Assembly (NCBI GenBank): GCA_024138015.1
Contig: JAMXBB010000010.1
Span: 78,710,373-78,774,372 of the forward strand
Source of the DNA: Lumnitzera littorea
Lineage: Eukaryota; Streptophyta; Magnoliopsida; Myrtales; Combretaceae
Direction of reading: 5' to 3'
Length of the DNA stretch: 64,000 nucleotides
Shown here: positions 11,251 through 23,735 of the stretch, piece after piece
How the letters are laid out: each line of letters starts with the position of its first letter
How positions within the stretch are numbered: position 1 is the first letter of the stretch
Made by a program: the position numbers and the translations under genes
The notes under the pieces: generated by a model
Seen by the model: the letters and a program-made list of their open reading frames with translations, nothing else
Told to the model about the DNA's origin: nothing
Database searches by the model: none

Positions 11251-12905
11251 GACGTGTTACCAATGTGTACATCTCATGTATCGCTAAGTAGACCTTGGCT
11301 TTTTTAATGGAGGGTTATGCATGATGGATTTAGGAACACCTATATGTTTGAGAATAATGGAAGGAAGATCACTTTAAACTCTATGATGCCGAGTCAAGTT
11401 AGCAAGCTGCAAGCTAAACTTACTAAGGACCTAAGAAGACTTTGATTCTAAGTAGAGCTAAACTCTCAGAAGCATTTAAAGCCAACATGTCAACTTTTTT
11501 ACTGATAAGGCTATTGCTAAAGTTGAAAGAGCAAAGTCAGCTACCTCTAGAGGTCAAAGAGCTATTGAATGAGTATGCCTACCTATTTCCTAAATAGTTA
11601 CCTAAGGGATTACCCTCTTTCAAAGGCATTGAACATTGCATTGACTCAATACTTGGTATTGCCCTGTCGAACAAACTAGCTTATTAGATGAACTCCGAAC
11701 AAGCTATTGAGCTCTAGAGATAAGTCAATAAGCAACTAGCAAAAGGATATATAAGGAAGAGTCTTAGCCCTTATGCTGTATCAGTGCTTCTTGTGCTGAA
11801 AAAGGATGATACCTATCATATGTGTATGGACAGTAAAGCCATGAACAAGATCACGATCAAGTATTGGTATCCTATCCCCGGGTTAGATGACATGTTGGAT
11901 GAACTAAATGGAGCTAGGATCTTTAGTAAAATTAATCTGAAGTCTAGTTACCATCAAATCCGAATGAGGTTGAGAGACAAGTGGAAAACTGCATTTAAAA
12001 CTCGACATAGACTTTATGAATAGATGGTTATGCCTTTTGGCTTATCAAATGCCTTGAGTACCTTCATGAGATTCATGAACCATGTCCTAAGAAACCTGAT
12101 TGGAAAGTGTATTGTGGTATATTTTGACGACATCCTTATATACAGTGTTGACCTACCGAGCCACTTTGAGCATCCCCTTGTCGTACTTGATGTACTTCTA
12201 GTAAAGTGGTTTTTTGGCAATTTAAAGAGGTGTTGTTTCTACTAGGAGGAAGTGGTATTTTTAGGATATGTAGTTGGTGGAGGAAGCTTATGAGTTGATG
12301 ATGAGAAAATTTGAGCTATTATCAAATGGTCGACTCCAACCACCTATGCTGAGGTGAGGAGTCTCCACGAAACTAGCATCCTTTTACCAAAGATTCATCA
12401 AAAACTTCAGTACTATTTTTACACCTCTTACTGAGCTGACAAAGAAGAACATTAAGTTTAAGTGGGGCGAGAAAGTAGAGGAGTTTCATTAAAGTAAAGA
12501 TAAGATTGACTTCTGCACTACTATTAGCTTTACCCGACCTCAAGAAAATTTTTTAGCTTGAATATGATGCATTAAGCATTAGTATAGGTGTTGTCTTGAT
12601 GCAAGAAGGCCGGCTAATTGCTTACCATAGTGAAAAGCTGAAGGGACCTTAGTTGGACTACATAGTATATGATAGAGAACTCTTAGCCCTTATCTGAGTA
12701 CTCCAAGTGTAGTAGTATTATCTATTACTAAGAGAATTTGTCATTTATACCAATCATGAGTTTTTAAGGTACCTCAAAAGTCAGACCAAGTTATCGAAGT
12801 GGCAAATGTGATGGGTTGAATTCCTCAAAGGATTTAACTTTGTGATCCAATACAAACAAAGTAAGAATAATGTTGTTACTAATGCTCTATCGAGAAGACG
12901 TGTTC
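11251..12905 (+). pseudogene. pol: Element A protease end, reverse transcriptase and RNase H (pseudogene)
   Basis: The gene resumes after B with the protease C-terminal motif, then the linker to RT (about 11510-11660, G-L-P-S-F-K-G-I-E-H). RT blocks follow: L-L-V-L-K-K-D-D (11784), P-I-P-G-L-D-D-M-L-D (11873), I-N-L-K-S-S-Y-H-Q-I (11932), M-P-F-G-L-S-N-A (12030) and the catalytic Y-F-D-D-I-L-I-Y-S (about 12120), which is intact. RNase H begins near 12550. Its T-D-H motif is T-N-H (about 12748), and it ends at A-L-S-R-R (12900). Stops at 12021 and elsewhere and several frameshifts kill the frame. Confidence 0.88.
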
Positions 12906-14180
12906 TTCTTATCTAGTTGCAAACTAAACTATTAGGGTTTGTGAGCATCAAAGAACAGTATCCTCAAGACCTCCATTTTGGTCCATATTTGGACAATGTT
13001 CTAAAGGAAAGATAGTGGATAACTATCACATGGAAGATGGGTATCTATTTTGAAGAGGCAAGTTATTTGTGTTGACTTATTTTTTAAGAGAATTACTTGT
13101 TAGAGAAGCTCATTCTAATGGACTTCCAAACATTTTGGGGAAAAGAAGACGTATGAGTTGTTGAGTGGATAGTTCTTAACTAAAGATGAGGTGAGATGTG
13201 AATTGAATTATTAAGAGTTGTGCTACTTGCAAGAGGGCCAAATGCCAAGCCGAATGAGGGAAAGAAATGCCTTTGCCTATCTTGACCCGACCTTGGACTG
13301 TATTGAGTATGGACTTTGTCCTTGGATTGCCATGAACTGCTCAAGGTAAAGATTTAGTAATAGTTGTTGTGGATAGATTTAGTAAGATGACACACTTTGT
13401 ACCTTACTCTAAAACTAATGATGCTTCAACTATTACTTTTCTCTTTTTGCAAGAAATTGTTTGATTACATGATGTACCGAGAAGTGTAGTCTCGAACAAA
13501 GATCTAAAGTTTCTAAGCTTTTTCTGGGGGACTCTATGGTGTCAAATAAAGACTAAACTACTATTCATTACTTCTTGTCACCTTCAAACCAATGGCCAAA
13601 TAGAGGCAGTCGATCGTACTTTAAGATCACTGCTCTAAGCTATAGTGAAGAAGAATTTGATTTATTGGGATGTTTGTTACTTAAGGTAGAATTCGCTTAC
13701 AACATTGTATATGACACCACCAATAAAACACCATTTGAGATTGTCCATGGCTTCAATCCAGAGCTATCCCTTAACTATGCCTCTGTACCAATGTCTGAGC
13801 AAGAAAACCTTAATGCAAGAGTTCGAGCATAATCTCCATAATAGATTTATAAGAAAGTTACTTATCAGATTGACTAAGCTGTTGAGAGAATGAGAGAAAG
13901 GAGTAAAGGAAGGAAGTTAGCACAGTTTCAACCAAGAGATTTGATGTAGTTGTACTTAAGTAAGGAGAGGTTCCTAAATAAAAGAAAGAATAAGTTGTCC
14001 GCTCGAGTCAAAGGTCCCTTTAAAATACTCCAAAAGATCAACGACAATGCCTATCAACTAGAATTACTCGAGGACTATGAAGTCTCTAACACCTTCAACA
14101 TTACTAACCTCAATCTCTATTAGCCTGCGAGAGAATTGAGCAAAGACTAGCTAGATTTGATCCCAAATCTAAACTAACTT
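12906..14180 (+). pseudogene. Element A integrase pseudogene
   Basis: Zinc-binding region remnants (C-x-x-C at about 13215-13235) are followed by the catalytic core. S-M-D-F-V-L-G-L-P (about 13305) carries the first Asp. V-V-D-R-F-S-K-M (13363) follows. The second Asp is Asn in V-S-N-K-D (about 13490). Q-I-E-A-V-D-R-T-L (13595) keeps the Glu. A G-P-F-K-I-L-type GPY/F module lies at about 14010, and the tail is V-S-N-T-F-N-I-T-N-L (14085). Integrase would join element DNA to the chromosome, but loss of one DDE residue plus stops makes it dead. The open frames at 13575-13893 are parts of this gene in two phases. Confidence 0.85.
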
Positions 14181-14188
14181 TAAGGGAA

Positions 14189-15085
14189 AGATAGCAATCA
14201 AACTACTAAACCTTTAACCCAAGCGCGAGGTCTTAAAGGGTAAGCAAAACGTATTCTACTCTTCGAACTAACTCTTACCAAGGCCGAGTTGATCTTTATT
14301 ACCAACTAATTCCATATGCTTAGTCAAGTAACTTCCCATCTCTCAATAGCCAAGTATCAACCTGAAATATGCTCTACCAACAATCCAACCCCTTACGCGT
14401 TTGCTCAACCATAATTATGCTAACCTTCAGCTCGGTAATATTGGTGCCAAGAACCCCAGTACACATCCATACTCATACCTTCTTAAAAGGTCCCCAAGTT
14501 TGCTTGTTGACCTCCATCCTGACCGTACCGTTTGTCTGTTTCTGTCAGAAGCATCTTTAGTGACCTGATGCTACATATCCAGTCTACATAAAAGGATTTT
14601 GCTATACTAATCATTGATTTCTTTGATTTTTCATTTCTACCCTTTATTATTTCTTACAAATTACTTCTTTTAGATAATACCCTTTTTGTCTTTTCTATTT
14701 TAGGTAAGATGCTCTAACATTTCGGGTATAAATACCCTTGTAATATGAAGCCACAACAATCATACATTTGATATTGAATATATTCATTCCTTTTGTGAGC
14801 TAAGTGTGCTTACTTTTACTCTTCTTACTCTTATTTTAACCCTTAAGTAAGGTTAGGTGACAGATGACCTCATCGAGTTGCTTGTGCATTATATCAAGTT
14901 AGCTTGTAAGTTTGCAAAGTTTCCTTGGTGTGTCATATCCCTAAAATTATTCATGGTTTTTTGCTTGTTCATCTTGTTTACTTATTCCCTATTTTCACAT
15001 TTCGTTACCCTTCATTTCAAGTTTTCTGCAAACTTGGACTCATCCCGATACTATCACCCTTGTCTACTCTCGGTATGGTGTATCA
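14189..15085 (+). repeat. Element A 3' LTR
   Basis: This 897-bp LTR partners 100-1001. The first base is mutated (AGATAGCAAT for TGATAGGAAT) and it ends GTGTATCA. The TATA box GGTATAAATACC (about 14726-14737) is intact. It is followed at once by the AGATG duplication and then MULE sequence. Confidence 0.9.
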
Positions 15086-15303
15086 AGATGCCCCTCTCCA
15101 TTTTTCCATCTTTTGAGTAATCCATTTGGGATAAACTTTCCCTTCGTAGATAGCTTTATGCATTTTATCTAGCCTCTCTTAGAAATAGCCTACACAAATA
15201 TAAAAGATTTTTAGGTCTAAGGCTAAGCTCTTATTGATATTTGTTGTCATTTGACCATATTTGAAACCTCTATCATATGCTCTTATCTATTGCTCAATGG
15301 AGA
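15086..15303 (-). pseudogene. MULE transposase pseudogene, piece 3 of 4
   Basis: Minus-strand translation gives Y-D-R-G-F-K-Y-G-Q-M-T-T-N. This is the MULE signature 'YDxGxRYGHMTTNLAEAxN' found after the catalytic core. Further along are R-L-D-K-M and a V-Y-P-K-W-I-T-Q-K-M-E-K block typical of the helical region before the SWIM finger. It is broken by stops. It lies between A and K and joins 18579-19548 upstream (in gene sense) and 1-99 downstream. Confidence 0.85.
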
Positions 15304-18300
15304 TGTCAAGCCTAAAATTTGGTTTTTTGTTTTTCCTAACTTAGTTTAAACTAAACGCTCTGCCCAATTAATTTAAACCTTCGACATAAGTTAAGAAAAA
15401 TAGTTTCTTAGATTGGAGTTGCTAACCAGTTAAAACTAGGAAAAGACAAGCAGATTAAAACCAATTAGGTGGAATGGTTTTAATTTAGCTACTGGTCCAA
15501 GTTTTCAAAACCTTATGAAAAAGTTTTAAAAAAACTAGAGAAAATCAGTTCGAGAGTTAACTTAATAAAACTTGAAGATTACCACTTTAAAATACTAATT
15601 TGGAGAACACCCTTAAACTTGAAGGAAATTATTTTTTTTTAATTTCCTTTTTTTTCAATTTTTTAGATTTTGGCCTTTTTTTTTTAATTTTTATCTAAAA
15701 TTCTTTTTTAGGGAAAGAAAAGGAAAATAAATTTTTATTTTTTTTATGGTCTCCTGGCAAGTGTTTACATATCCATTATTTGGAATCAGATCACCGTAAT
15801 TCCTTTTCATAAAAATTAGTAGTTTGATTCTTTTTAATTTTGAAAACAAGCTAAGTTTTCATCATTAATCGATTTATTTGATTTTGGAGAAATTCTAAGA
15901 GAACACCATAATTTTATTTATATTGCCTTAAGAAAAGCCCTAGTTGATTCTAAATTCTTTTTAAAAAAGGTTGATTGGATTTCTATTTTTTTTTTTCTAA
16001 AAACATTTTTCTAAGTGATAAAACTTTGTTTCACTAAAAACATATTTTCCCAAAGGATAAAGTTGTTCGTTTCTTTTTTTTTTTTAATTTCTTTTCCTTT
16101 TCATAAAAGCCTATAGTATTTATCTGAAATGAAAAAAATATTTATTTTTTTTAGAAGAACTCTATAGAAAATGATTGATTGATATGAAGAAAAACCTTTT
16201 TTTTTTTTTCAAAGAACCCTACTTTAAGAAAATTATTTGAGAAAAACCTTTTTCATTATTAAACCTAATGATTTATTAGAAAAAATTTATTATTTTTCAA
16301 AAGTATTTTTCATTTTTTAATCTTTTTGTATTTTTTATTAATTTTTATTTTAGTAAGCCCTAAAGGCAATAGTTATCCTATAACATCCTAAGACTACATA
16401 ATACCTATAACCTATTTTTTTATTTTTATTATTAAATTAAGGCTCTACTCATCCCAAAGAGGTGATTACCTAAAACAACCGAGGACTATACATGTCCCTA
16501 TCCTAATGAGATCTATTTATTTATTTATTTAAATACCCCCCAACAAATAAAATAAAGAAATAAATGAAAAAGGAAATGAACTTGATCAAAGAGTTAATGG
16601 TTCATAGGTTAAAGTTGAAAGCCAATCATGAATTAGGTCAAGTCGTATCTGTAGCCTTATAGGTCATGTGCTTAGCATTGCATTGGATATAGAGAGAGAG
16701 GAGTGGCGGTAAGGGTTGCTCCGAAGCATTGCAGTAACCGTTTCAAGTAGGTGGGAGCACTTCCATGAGGTTTTCAAAGGTGAAAATCATAGTGCTAACA
16801 ACACCTAGCCTTGAAGTGTTAGCTATAGTGGTGGTTCATGGTGGCCAACTTTGGGTAAAGAGAGGAAGATGAGATGGAGCTCGAATGGAAATGGCTAAAA
16901 GTGAGTTAGGGGTGGTTTCTTACGTTTTTAGGGTCAAGGAATTCATTTGTGGGTAAGGGTGGTGGTGTTGGGTTTGGGGGTTAATGGAGGTAGTTTAAGG
17001 GGTAGTTGGTGGTGGTTTGAGATGAGTAAAGATAGAGAGCGGTGGTGGAGCTTAATCAAAGACCAATCAAAGCAAATGCAGGGTGTTTTCTAAGGTTGTT
17101 GACCATGAGGAACTCAATAGAAGAATTAGTTTTGCTCAAAAAACCAAAAAATTGGGATCTTTCTAAAGAGAAAATAGTTTTAGCTAAAGTGAGAAAGTGA
17201 GTATGAAAACTTGTATGAGTTATTACCAATGAATGTCCCTACCTAAATGCGACATAAGACCATTCTTTTATACTTCTAAAGCTTAAGTTATGCACGGAAG
17301 TTCATTAACGGCCAAATATAAAATTGTGAGTGTAAACTTTGATGCCAAAATATTTCATGTTTTTTAGGGAAATAATCAAGATTGAGGCTTTATTGGATGT
17401 GGCAAAGACAAGGACTTACCTTTACGAAGCTTGGAAGCTTCGATTTTTTCCATAAATGCTTAATCTTAAAAGTTATTAAACGCGCATTTTTGAGTTTTTT
17501 TAAATTTTCAAATCTCGATTTAACCCTCTAAATGTGTGTGTTTAGATGAGTTTTTAGTCCAGATTCAAAGTCTTCCATGTCGATTATTAATTCTCACCTT
17601 TTTATTTGATGAAATTTGACCAAAAATGAACTCAATTAGGTAAAAAAAATTAAGGGGTTGTACGGTTTTTTTTTTCTTTCAATTTCTGTAGGTTTTAAGC
17701 ATTAAGGAAGGAGAAGTTGACTAAGTCAACGATCTCCTCCACTGAAAATGTGCTACATGGTGCATTGAAATTCAAAAGGAAAAAAGTGAGGCATGATTAC
17801 CTCTACCCAAACTCGATCTTAGGACTTCCTCAACTTTAAACCAAGCACTAAACTAGCTAAGCTAACATGTTTCTTAAGTAAGATTTGCAGAAGAATATTA
17901 ATATCTCATTTTACACCGTCTTTGATTAAAGACCCAATAAACTTTGAGCCTTAAAAATTGGCTTGAGTCTTTTCAATCCTAAAAGATAAATTTTTCTTCA
18001 TGGGCAACTATTAAGTCTTTTCAAGCATATGTACAAAATTATTTTAAAAAATAGACCAATTTGATAGAATTATAAACTTGGTTCCACTTGGTGTTTGACT
18101 TTACTTAAAACTTCAACTCATCATAAAATAGTCAATTTAAGTCTAATTGAGACACCATTTGATGCCATGATCAACTTAAATTGTCTACTTTCATGATATT
18201 TTAAACTAATCAAGCCAAACTTGGTTTTAAAAATTAATTTTCAATAAAAATGCTAGTTTTTTGCTAAGAAAAGTAATTCTATCAAATCGTATATACCTAT

Positions 18301-18578
18301 TTAACTTTGAAAGACTCTAGAAATGAGACCCATTGACTCCTTTTTTTCTCTAAAAATCCTACATTTTGTTTTTTTTTTCTTTTATATTCTCTTTTTTATA
18401 TATATTTTTCCAATTTTTCACTTTATATATTATATTTTCTTCTTTTTAATCTTTTTTATATTTTTGTTTTTTTGTATTTTTCAAACTTTTCTTTTTTGTA
18501 TTTCTTCTTCATTAGGGGCTTTTCTTTATTGCTTAGAAACCTTAAGATAACATGGGAGGCAAAAATGTGTTAGCTACA
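15304..18578 (-). mobile_element. Solo-type LTR K (3.3 kb, TGTAGACACC family)
   Basis: In minus orientation the ends are TGTAGCTAAC and AGGCTTGACA. Flanking bases GGAGA (15299-15303) and AGAGA (18579-18583) form a 4/5 duplication. The start region (15304-15480) is collinear with the starts of G, I and J. A TATA-like GTATAAAAGAATG (17261-17273, minus) precedes a GGT-rich leader (about 16680-17100). A tRNA-like block lies at 17807-17864. No primer site or pol is seen, so it is probably a solo LTR. Low-complexity T tracts (15640-16330, 18360-18500) enlarge it. It interrupts the MULE transposase. Confidence 0.8.
17807..17864 (-). other. tRNA-like A/B-box segment in LTR K
   Basis: On the minus strand an A-box-like TAGCTTAGCTAGTTTAG (about 17848-17864) is followed about 25 bases on by a degenerate B-box-like AGATCGAGTTTGG (17807-17819). 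This is the weakest of the four equivalents; compare 29681-29762, 41187-41265 and 54148-54212. Confidence 0.45.
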
Positions 18579-19548
18579 AGAGATATTTGCAAAATAATCT
18601 GGAACAATTGTGTATCTTTTCCTTATCTCCTTCATATAAAATGCAAACTTCCTTTCCTATGCTTGAAAGCTACTGTAGTTATTAGCCTCTTCAAATAATG
18701 ATTTTTATATTTGGTGATGAAGTTACTGGAAATGTATATTATGCACACTCTCTATTGTGAAAATGAGGGCTGCCATCTACTATTCTTATCTTCCATTGTT
18801 TTTTTTTTTATACCCTTTTGCTAGTCTAACATAACACATAAGATGAGATCATCATTACGCAATCCTTAAAGGCATTGCTTTAACTTCTTCATAAACTATT
18901 TCCATGTCTTACCTGATTCCTTATCGACCAATGTGAATGCCAGGGGGAGTATGTGATTGGCACAATTTACACTACATGTAATCAATAGTCTACGGGATAT
19001 TCCCTACATAGGAAAGCTCCATCAATACCGATCACTAGTCTGTAGTGTTTGAAGGCCTTCATACATGACTTAAATGCCCAAAATAGTCATAAGATCACCT
19101 CATTTTCCTTCTCAGTTGACTAAACTTTATAAGCAACACATGTCCATCCCTAAGTTGGTTCTTTTGATTGAACTCATCAACTTTAGTAATTCATTATATG
19201 ATTCATCCTAATTCCTACACATGTTTTCAATTCGTATTCTCTTTGCTCCCTAAACTTTTCTTTTTGATATTACATAACCATGTGTGTCCTTAATTTATTG
19301 TTTGAAGGTGGTGATCTCGACATCTAAATCATTTTTTATTTGACTTAGAAAACTTTAGATCATGAAGGTTTGGTTAACCTATGGATGATCTTTTCTAAGT
19401 CCCCTCTTAGTATGTATGTATAGCCTTTCGGTAATTTAAATGACGAAGTTAGTCTCTCAATGCTTATGGATTGCTTAAGATATCCATTTACAGTTGTAGA
19501 TAATTCTCTCTTCTTAGAGAATATTGCATATCTTCTTATCTAACTCAA
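18579..19548 (-). pseudogene. MULE transposase pseudogene, piece 2 of 4 (catalytic core)
   Basis: Read right to left, the N-terminal DNA-binding part includes I-K-D-T-H-G-Y-V-I-S and E-S-Y-N-E-L-L (about 19195-19330). The core A-F-K-H-Y-R-L-V-I-G-I-D-G-A-F-L (about 19035-19080) carries the first catalytic Asp. P-L-A-F-T-L-V-D-K-E-S-G-K-T-W (about 18910-18950) and a second-Asp region L-D-x-Q-K-G-I follow. I-S-S-N-F-I-T-K-Y-K-N (about 18690-18730) matches the HxASNFxxKxKN block. These are diagnostic for plant MuDR-type transposases. There are many stops. K interrupts it at the left, M at the right. Confidence 0.88.
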
Positions 19549-20391
19549 TAATGTGTCTTCAGGGTGGAACATACAAAGAGGTACCACAATGAAGCAAAAC
19601 AAACAAATAGGAAAAAAAAGGTTAGCAAAGTTGGGTAACTACCAAATGGATATGACTCACACTCGATCCTACTCGGCCTAAAATCTGCCGAATATGATAT
19701 ACCGGTCCGAACTGAAGAGTCACTCGCCAATACTCTTTGCAAAAGGGAATAGATAAGAGTTGAAATAAAAGAACACTAAGATTGCTCAAATGAGTAATTT
19801 CTGTATTGAAAAGGATATGAATATGCATACAAGGAAAATGGAGTTTATATACTTACCCACTAGAGTTATTCTACATGTATGAAAAGACAAAAGAGTATTT
19901 TACAATTAGGTTACATGAATCATACTAAAAAGGGGTAAAAAAGATAAAGAATATTCAGTACGAAAAAGAAAGAATCATTCTGGAACGTTGTGTCAGGAGA
20001 CACGTATCGCTTAATGGTTGGACGTCAGGAACATGATATAAAAAGGCAGAAAAATAGAAAATACTGGTAGTCAAGGGCTTGCTGACCTGATTTGGATCAG
20101 GTTGGGGGCTAATCAGTCTAGTTAAGAAGTCGGTTAAATTGGAGTTAAGAGCCAGTGGTCGATTAGACAGCTCGGCTTAGCTAGTCTTTCCTAGGTTACC
20201 TTTTGAATCAGGACTTCGCAACTGGGCAGAAGCATGTCGGACATACGTGAGGATCTGACAGAAAGGTTGGCTGGAGGTCGAATCAAGATAAGAGTCCTCA
20301 TCTCAGCTATGGCTTAAGTATTTTCCGTACGAGCCCTTGAAGTCTTCTAACTTGGCTTCTTATGATCGATCTAGGGGGTTGATTCCTATCA
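19549..20391 (-). repeat. Element M 3' LTR
   Basis: This 843-bp LTR is collinear with 25221-26056. In element orientation it starts TGATAGGAAT. A TATA box GTATATAAAC lies near 19843-19852 (minus strand). The open minus-strand frames at 19545-19828 fall inside it and are not genes. Confidence 0.9.
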
Positions 20392-21790
20392 TCTGCCTGG
20401 GGGTCAGAAAGATTTATCCTCAAATCTGAAGCGGTTTTTGCTTGTTCTTTTAAGGCATTGGTAGGGTCTTCTTCCGTTGGTTTGTGGGGAATCAGATTGG
20501 ATACATTAAAGGTAGAGGAGACACCATAATCGTTAGGTAACTCGATTTGGTAAGCGTTGCAGTTGATCTTCTTTAAGACCTTGAATGGGCCATCAACTCG
20601 AGGAGATAATTTGCTTTGTCTTAAGTGCAGGAATCACTTTTGACTAAGGTTAATCCATACTAAGTCTCTTGATTAGAAAGAAACAATTCGGTGGCCTCGG
20701 CTACCAATCTCTTGCTATCTTTAATTGAATTTGGCGATCTTCTTTATTACAGACTAGTGAAGTTCATGTAATTCTCAAGCTCGGTCAAGTCTAAATTGAC
20801 TCTCTTCAATTGCTATTAGGGTACTAATGATGTTTAAGGGAATGGTTGGGTTAAGGCCATGGACAACCTCAAATGGGGTCTTCCTTGTAGTGCCGTGGAC
20901 AATTCGATTATATGCGAACTCTACAATTGGTAGGCATAGATCCTAATCCCTCGGGTTCTTCCCTACAACAGCATTGAGTAGGTTGCCTAGTATCCTGTTC
21001 ACTACTTCAGTCTGGCCATCAATTTGAGGGTGGTTACTGGAGCTGAACACTAGTTTAGTCTTAAGTCTCTAAAGAGTTTTCTAGAAATAGCTCAAAAATT
21101 TTGTGTCTTGATCTAAGACAATAGTCTTCGATACTCCATGTAGTTGGATAAACTCCTACAAAAACAAATTAGTGATATATAAAGCATCATTAGTCTAATG
21201 GTACGGAATGAAGTGCGCCATCTTACTAAAGCGATCCACTACAACAAAGATAGAATTTTTTCCTTCGGATGTCCAAGGCAACCTTAGGACAAAGTCCATG
21301 CTAAGGTCGGCCCATGGTAAGGTAGGCATTGGTAGAGGCATGTACTCTCTATAAGGTTCTCTCTTCCCCTTAGCATGCTTACACTCTTCATAACAACTAA
21401 CTACTTTATGGACATCTTTGGCCAAACCTGGCTAGTAAAAATTCTCCTTTAACAAATTGGCTATCTTGACCTCCTCAAAGTAGCCTAAAAGTCCACCACT
21501 GTAAGCTTCCTGGACCAACAGCTCACGTGTAGAGTAGCTTAGAATGCATAGCCTATAATCCTTGAATAGATAGCCATCCTTAAGATAATATCCTCCTACA
21601 ACTAGTGCTTCGCGATACTATTCAACAATGGAACCAAAGTGAGGGTCATTAGCATACTGCACAGTGATGAGTGAGAATCCCAATAATTTTGTTTGCAAAG
21701 TAATTAGTAAGGTTTGTTGTCATGATGGAGCATCGGCGACCACATTTGCACTTCCTTTCTTGTACCGGATAACGTACGAGAAACCCTCTA
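20392..21790 (-). pseudogene. Element M integrase pseudogene
   Basis: The open frame at 21195-21425 contains the end of the zinc finger (C-Y-E-E-C-K-H-A-K-G), then L-P-W-A-D-L-S-M-D-F-V-L with the first catalytic Asp, and V-V-V-D-R-F-S-K-M-A-H-F-I-P. Further left are the core remnants and the GPY/F module G-P-F-K-V-L-K-K-I-N (about 20560-20590). The tail D-Y-G-V-S-S-T-F-N-V-S-N-L (about 20500-20540) ends in a polar segment running up to the 3' LTR. It is not continuous; stops separate the blocks. A plus-strand frame is not evident. Confidence 0.83.
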
Positions 21791-23160
21791 TGAACTCTAA
21801 CTGCTTGACTTGTCTTTTCGAAAGCTTGTTCTAACTCTCAAGATGCTTTAATGACTCATGGTCAGTATAAATAACAAACTCTTGTGGCAGTAAGTAGTGT
21901 TGCCAAATGGTAAAGGCTAAAAAAAGGGAGTATAACTCCTTTTCTTACACAAAGTAGTTTAAGGCTAATCTGCTCAGTTTCTCACTGTGGTAAGTAACAG
22001 GCCGTCGTTCTTACATTAGGATAGTACCAATTCTAACTCCCGATTCTTTGTACTCCAGTTCAAAGGGCTTATCAAAATCTGGTATAACTCGATTGCTTCA
22101 CCTGAACTCTTCATTCTTCTATGTCAACCTGGTCAATGAGGCAGCTATTATGCTGAAGTCTTTAATAAATTGCTTATAAAAAGAAGATAAGCCATGGAAA
22201 CTTTAGACTTTAGTGACATTCTTCGACATCAGCCATTCCAGAATAGCTCGAATCTTCTCCTCATCTACTCAGATTCCATCCCTTGACATTACAAACCCTA
22301 GGAAAATCACCTCACTATGGCAGAATGTACACTTCTTTGTATTCCCATACAACCTCTCAACTGGCAAAACGTCAAATACTTCACAAAGATGTCAAACATG
22401 GTCATTCAGGTTGGTACTGTATACTAATATGTTATCAAAGTACACGACCACATATCTTCTAAGTAGAGGGTGCATCACATGGTTTATTAATCTCTTGAAT
22501 TTGCTCGGCGCATTCGTAAGTCCAAATGGCATAACCAACCATTCGTAGAGTCTATGCCTAGTTTTGAAGGTGGCCTTCCATTTGTCGCTTGGCCTCATGT
22601 GAATTTGGTGGTAGCCACTTCACAAATCAATCTTCGAAAATATTTTTGCACCATTAAGCTCATCTAACATGTCATTGAGCCTCGGTATTAGGTATCTGTA
22701 CTTAATAGTAATTTAGTTAATTGCTCAACTATCGATGCACATACGCTATGAACCATCCTTCCTTGGAACGAGAAGAGCTGGTACAGTACAAGGGCTTATG
22801 CTCTCCTTCACATATCCTGGCTCAATGAGTTCGTCCACTTGTCTCTTCAGTTTGGCAGCTTGCTCAGGGTTTATCCTATATGTAGGTTGGTTCGGCAGGG
22901 CGATACCTGGCTGTAGATCAATACAATGCTCCATGCCTCGGATTGGTGGTAATCCTTTAAGCAGTTCTTCCAGAAACAAGTCAAAAAACTCATTTAAAAA
23001 TTTTCGAATTTCTTTTGGGACATCCGACAATTCCCTCATCTCCTTCAATTTTCTAACCAATAAGAACATCGATTCATCAACCTTCTCAATAGATCAGAGC
23101 TCTTTATGACTCATCACTAGGGCTTTCTTCTTACTAACTTGAGTGAGCTGATTATAGGTT
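21791..23160 (-). pseudogene. pol: Element M reverse transcriptase/RNase H pseudogene
   Basis: The frame at 22746-23069 (107 codons) holds the RT N-terminus: L-P-P-I-R-G-M-E-H, Y-R-I-N-P-E-Q, G-Y-V-K-E-S-I-S-P-C and L-L-V-P-R-K-D-G-S. The frame at 22392-22598 holds K-T-R-H-R-L-Y-E-W-L-V-M-P-F-G-L-T-N-A-P and the catalytic block, which reads Y-F-D-N-I-L-V-Y-S. The second catalytic Asp is therefore Asn and RT is dead. RNase H remnants lie at about 21800-22050. Plus-strand frames at 22213-22548 and 22735-23109 are shadows. Confidence 0.88.
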
Positions 23161-23735
23161 TTATTTACTTAGGATGGGGTTAGTAGTTGCAACACTATCC
23201 TCCTTCCATCCTTAACAAAATCATAGGTGTTCTTATATTCATTGAGAGTGACACATCAGTTAAACAACTAAGGTTGTCCAAGCAGCAAATGTGAAGCTTC
23301 GATAGGGATAACATCGTTACACACTACTTCATCCCTATACACATTCCCAACATTAAACGGTATGGTCACCTGTTTAGTTACGTACAAAACACCCTTATCA
23401 TGAAGCCAATGTAGCTTATAGGGTCAGGGATGCATTGAGGTTGGCAGACTCAACCTTTGCACAAAGGACTGTGCAACAACATTAGTACAACTTCCTCCAT
23501 CTACGATGATTATGTATAGTTAGCCTTTGATGGTACACTTAGTATGGTACAAATTCTCTCTCTGGTCCTCCTTAGAGTTTAGTAAGGAACTCAAGACTTG
23601 TCTCAAGACTAGGGTCATTACTTCTCCCTGGTCAACATAGACATAGGTCTCCTCTTCCTCTCCTACTTTGGGTTCTCTAACATTCTTTTCTTCTTCAGGG
23701 TCACTTTCATTGGTACTATCTACCACGTCTCCTCA
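23161..23735 (-). pseudogene. Element M protease region pseudogene
   Basis: Minus-strand reading gives an acidic linker (open frame 23520-23726, rich in Glu), then R-E-N-L-Y-H-T-K-C-T-I-K-G. The intact retropepsin active site I-V-D-G-G-S-C-T-N-V follows at about 23480-23510. The C-terminal part runs to about 23200. The active site is better kept than in A. Confidence 0.8.

Larger units (their letters stand above)
100..15085 (+). mobile_element. Gypsy LTR retrotransposon A, degenerate, carrying nested element B
   Basis: Two related direct repeats (100-1001 and 14189-15085) bound a gag-pol body in plus orientation. The perfect 5-bp duplication AGATG lies at 95-99 and 15086-15090. A primer-binding site for initiator tRNA-Met follows the 5' LTR, and a purine tract (AAGGGAAA) precedes the 3' LTR. 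Pol order is protease, RT, RNase H, integrase, as in Ty3/gypsy. Without B (2902-11250) the element is about 6.6 kb. All reading frames contain stops. The end of pol runs nearly into the 3' LTR, which recalls the CRM/Galadriel chromoviruses; that lineage call is an inference. The host sequence is a MULE transposase pseudogene. Confidence 0.93.

Noticed and set aside
22735..23109. 124-codon plus-strand frame
   Set aside because: Shadow of the RT N-terminal frame of element M on the opposite strand.
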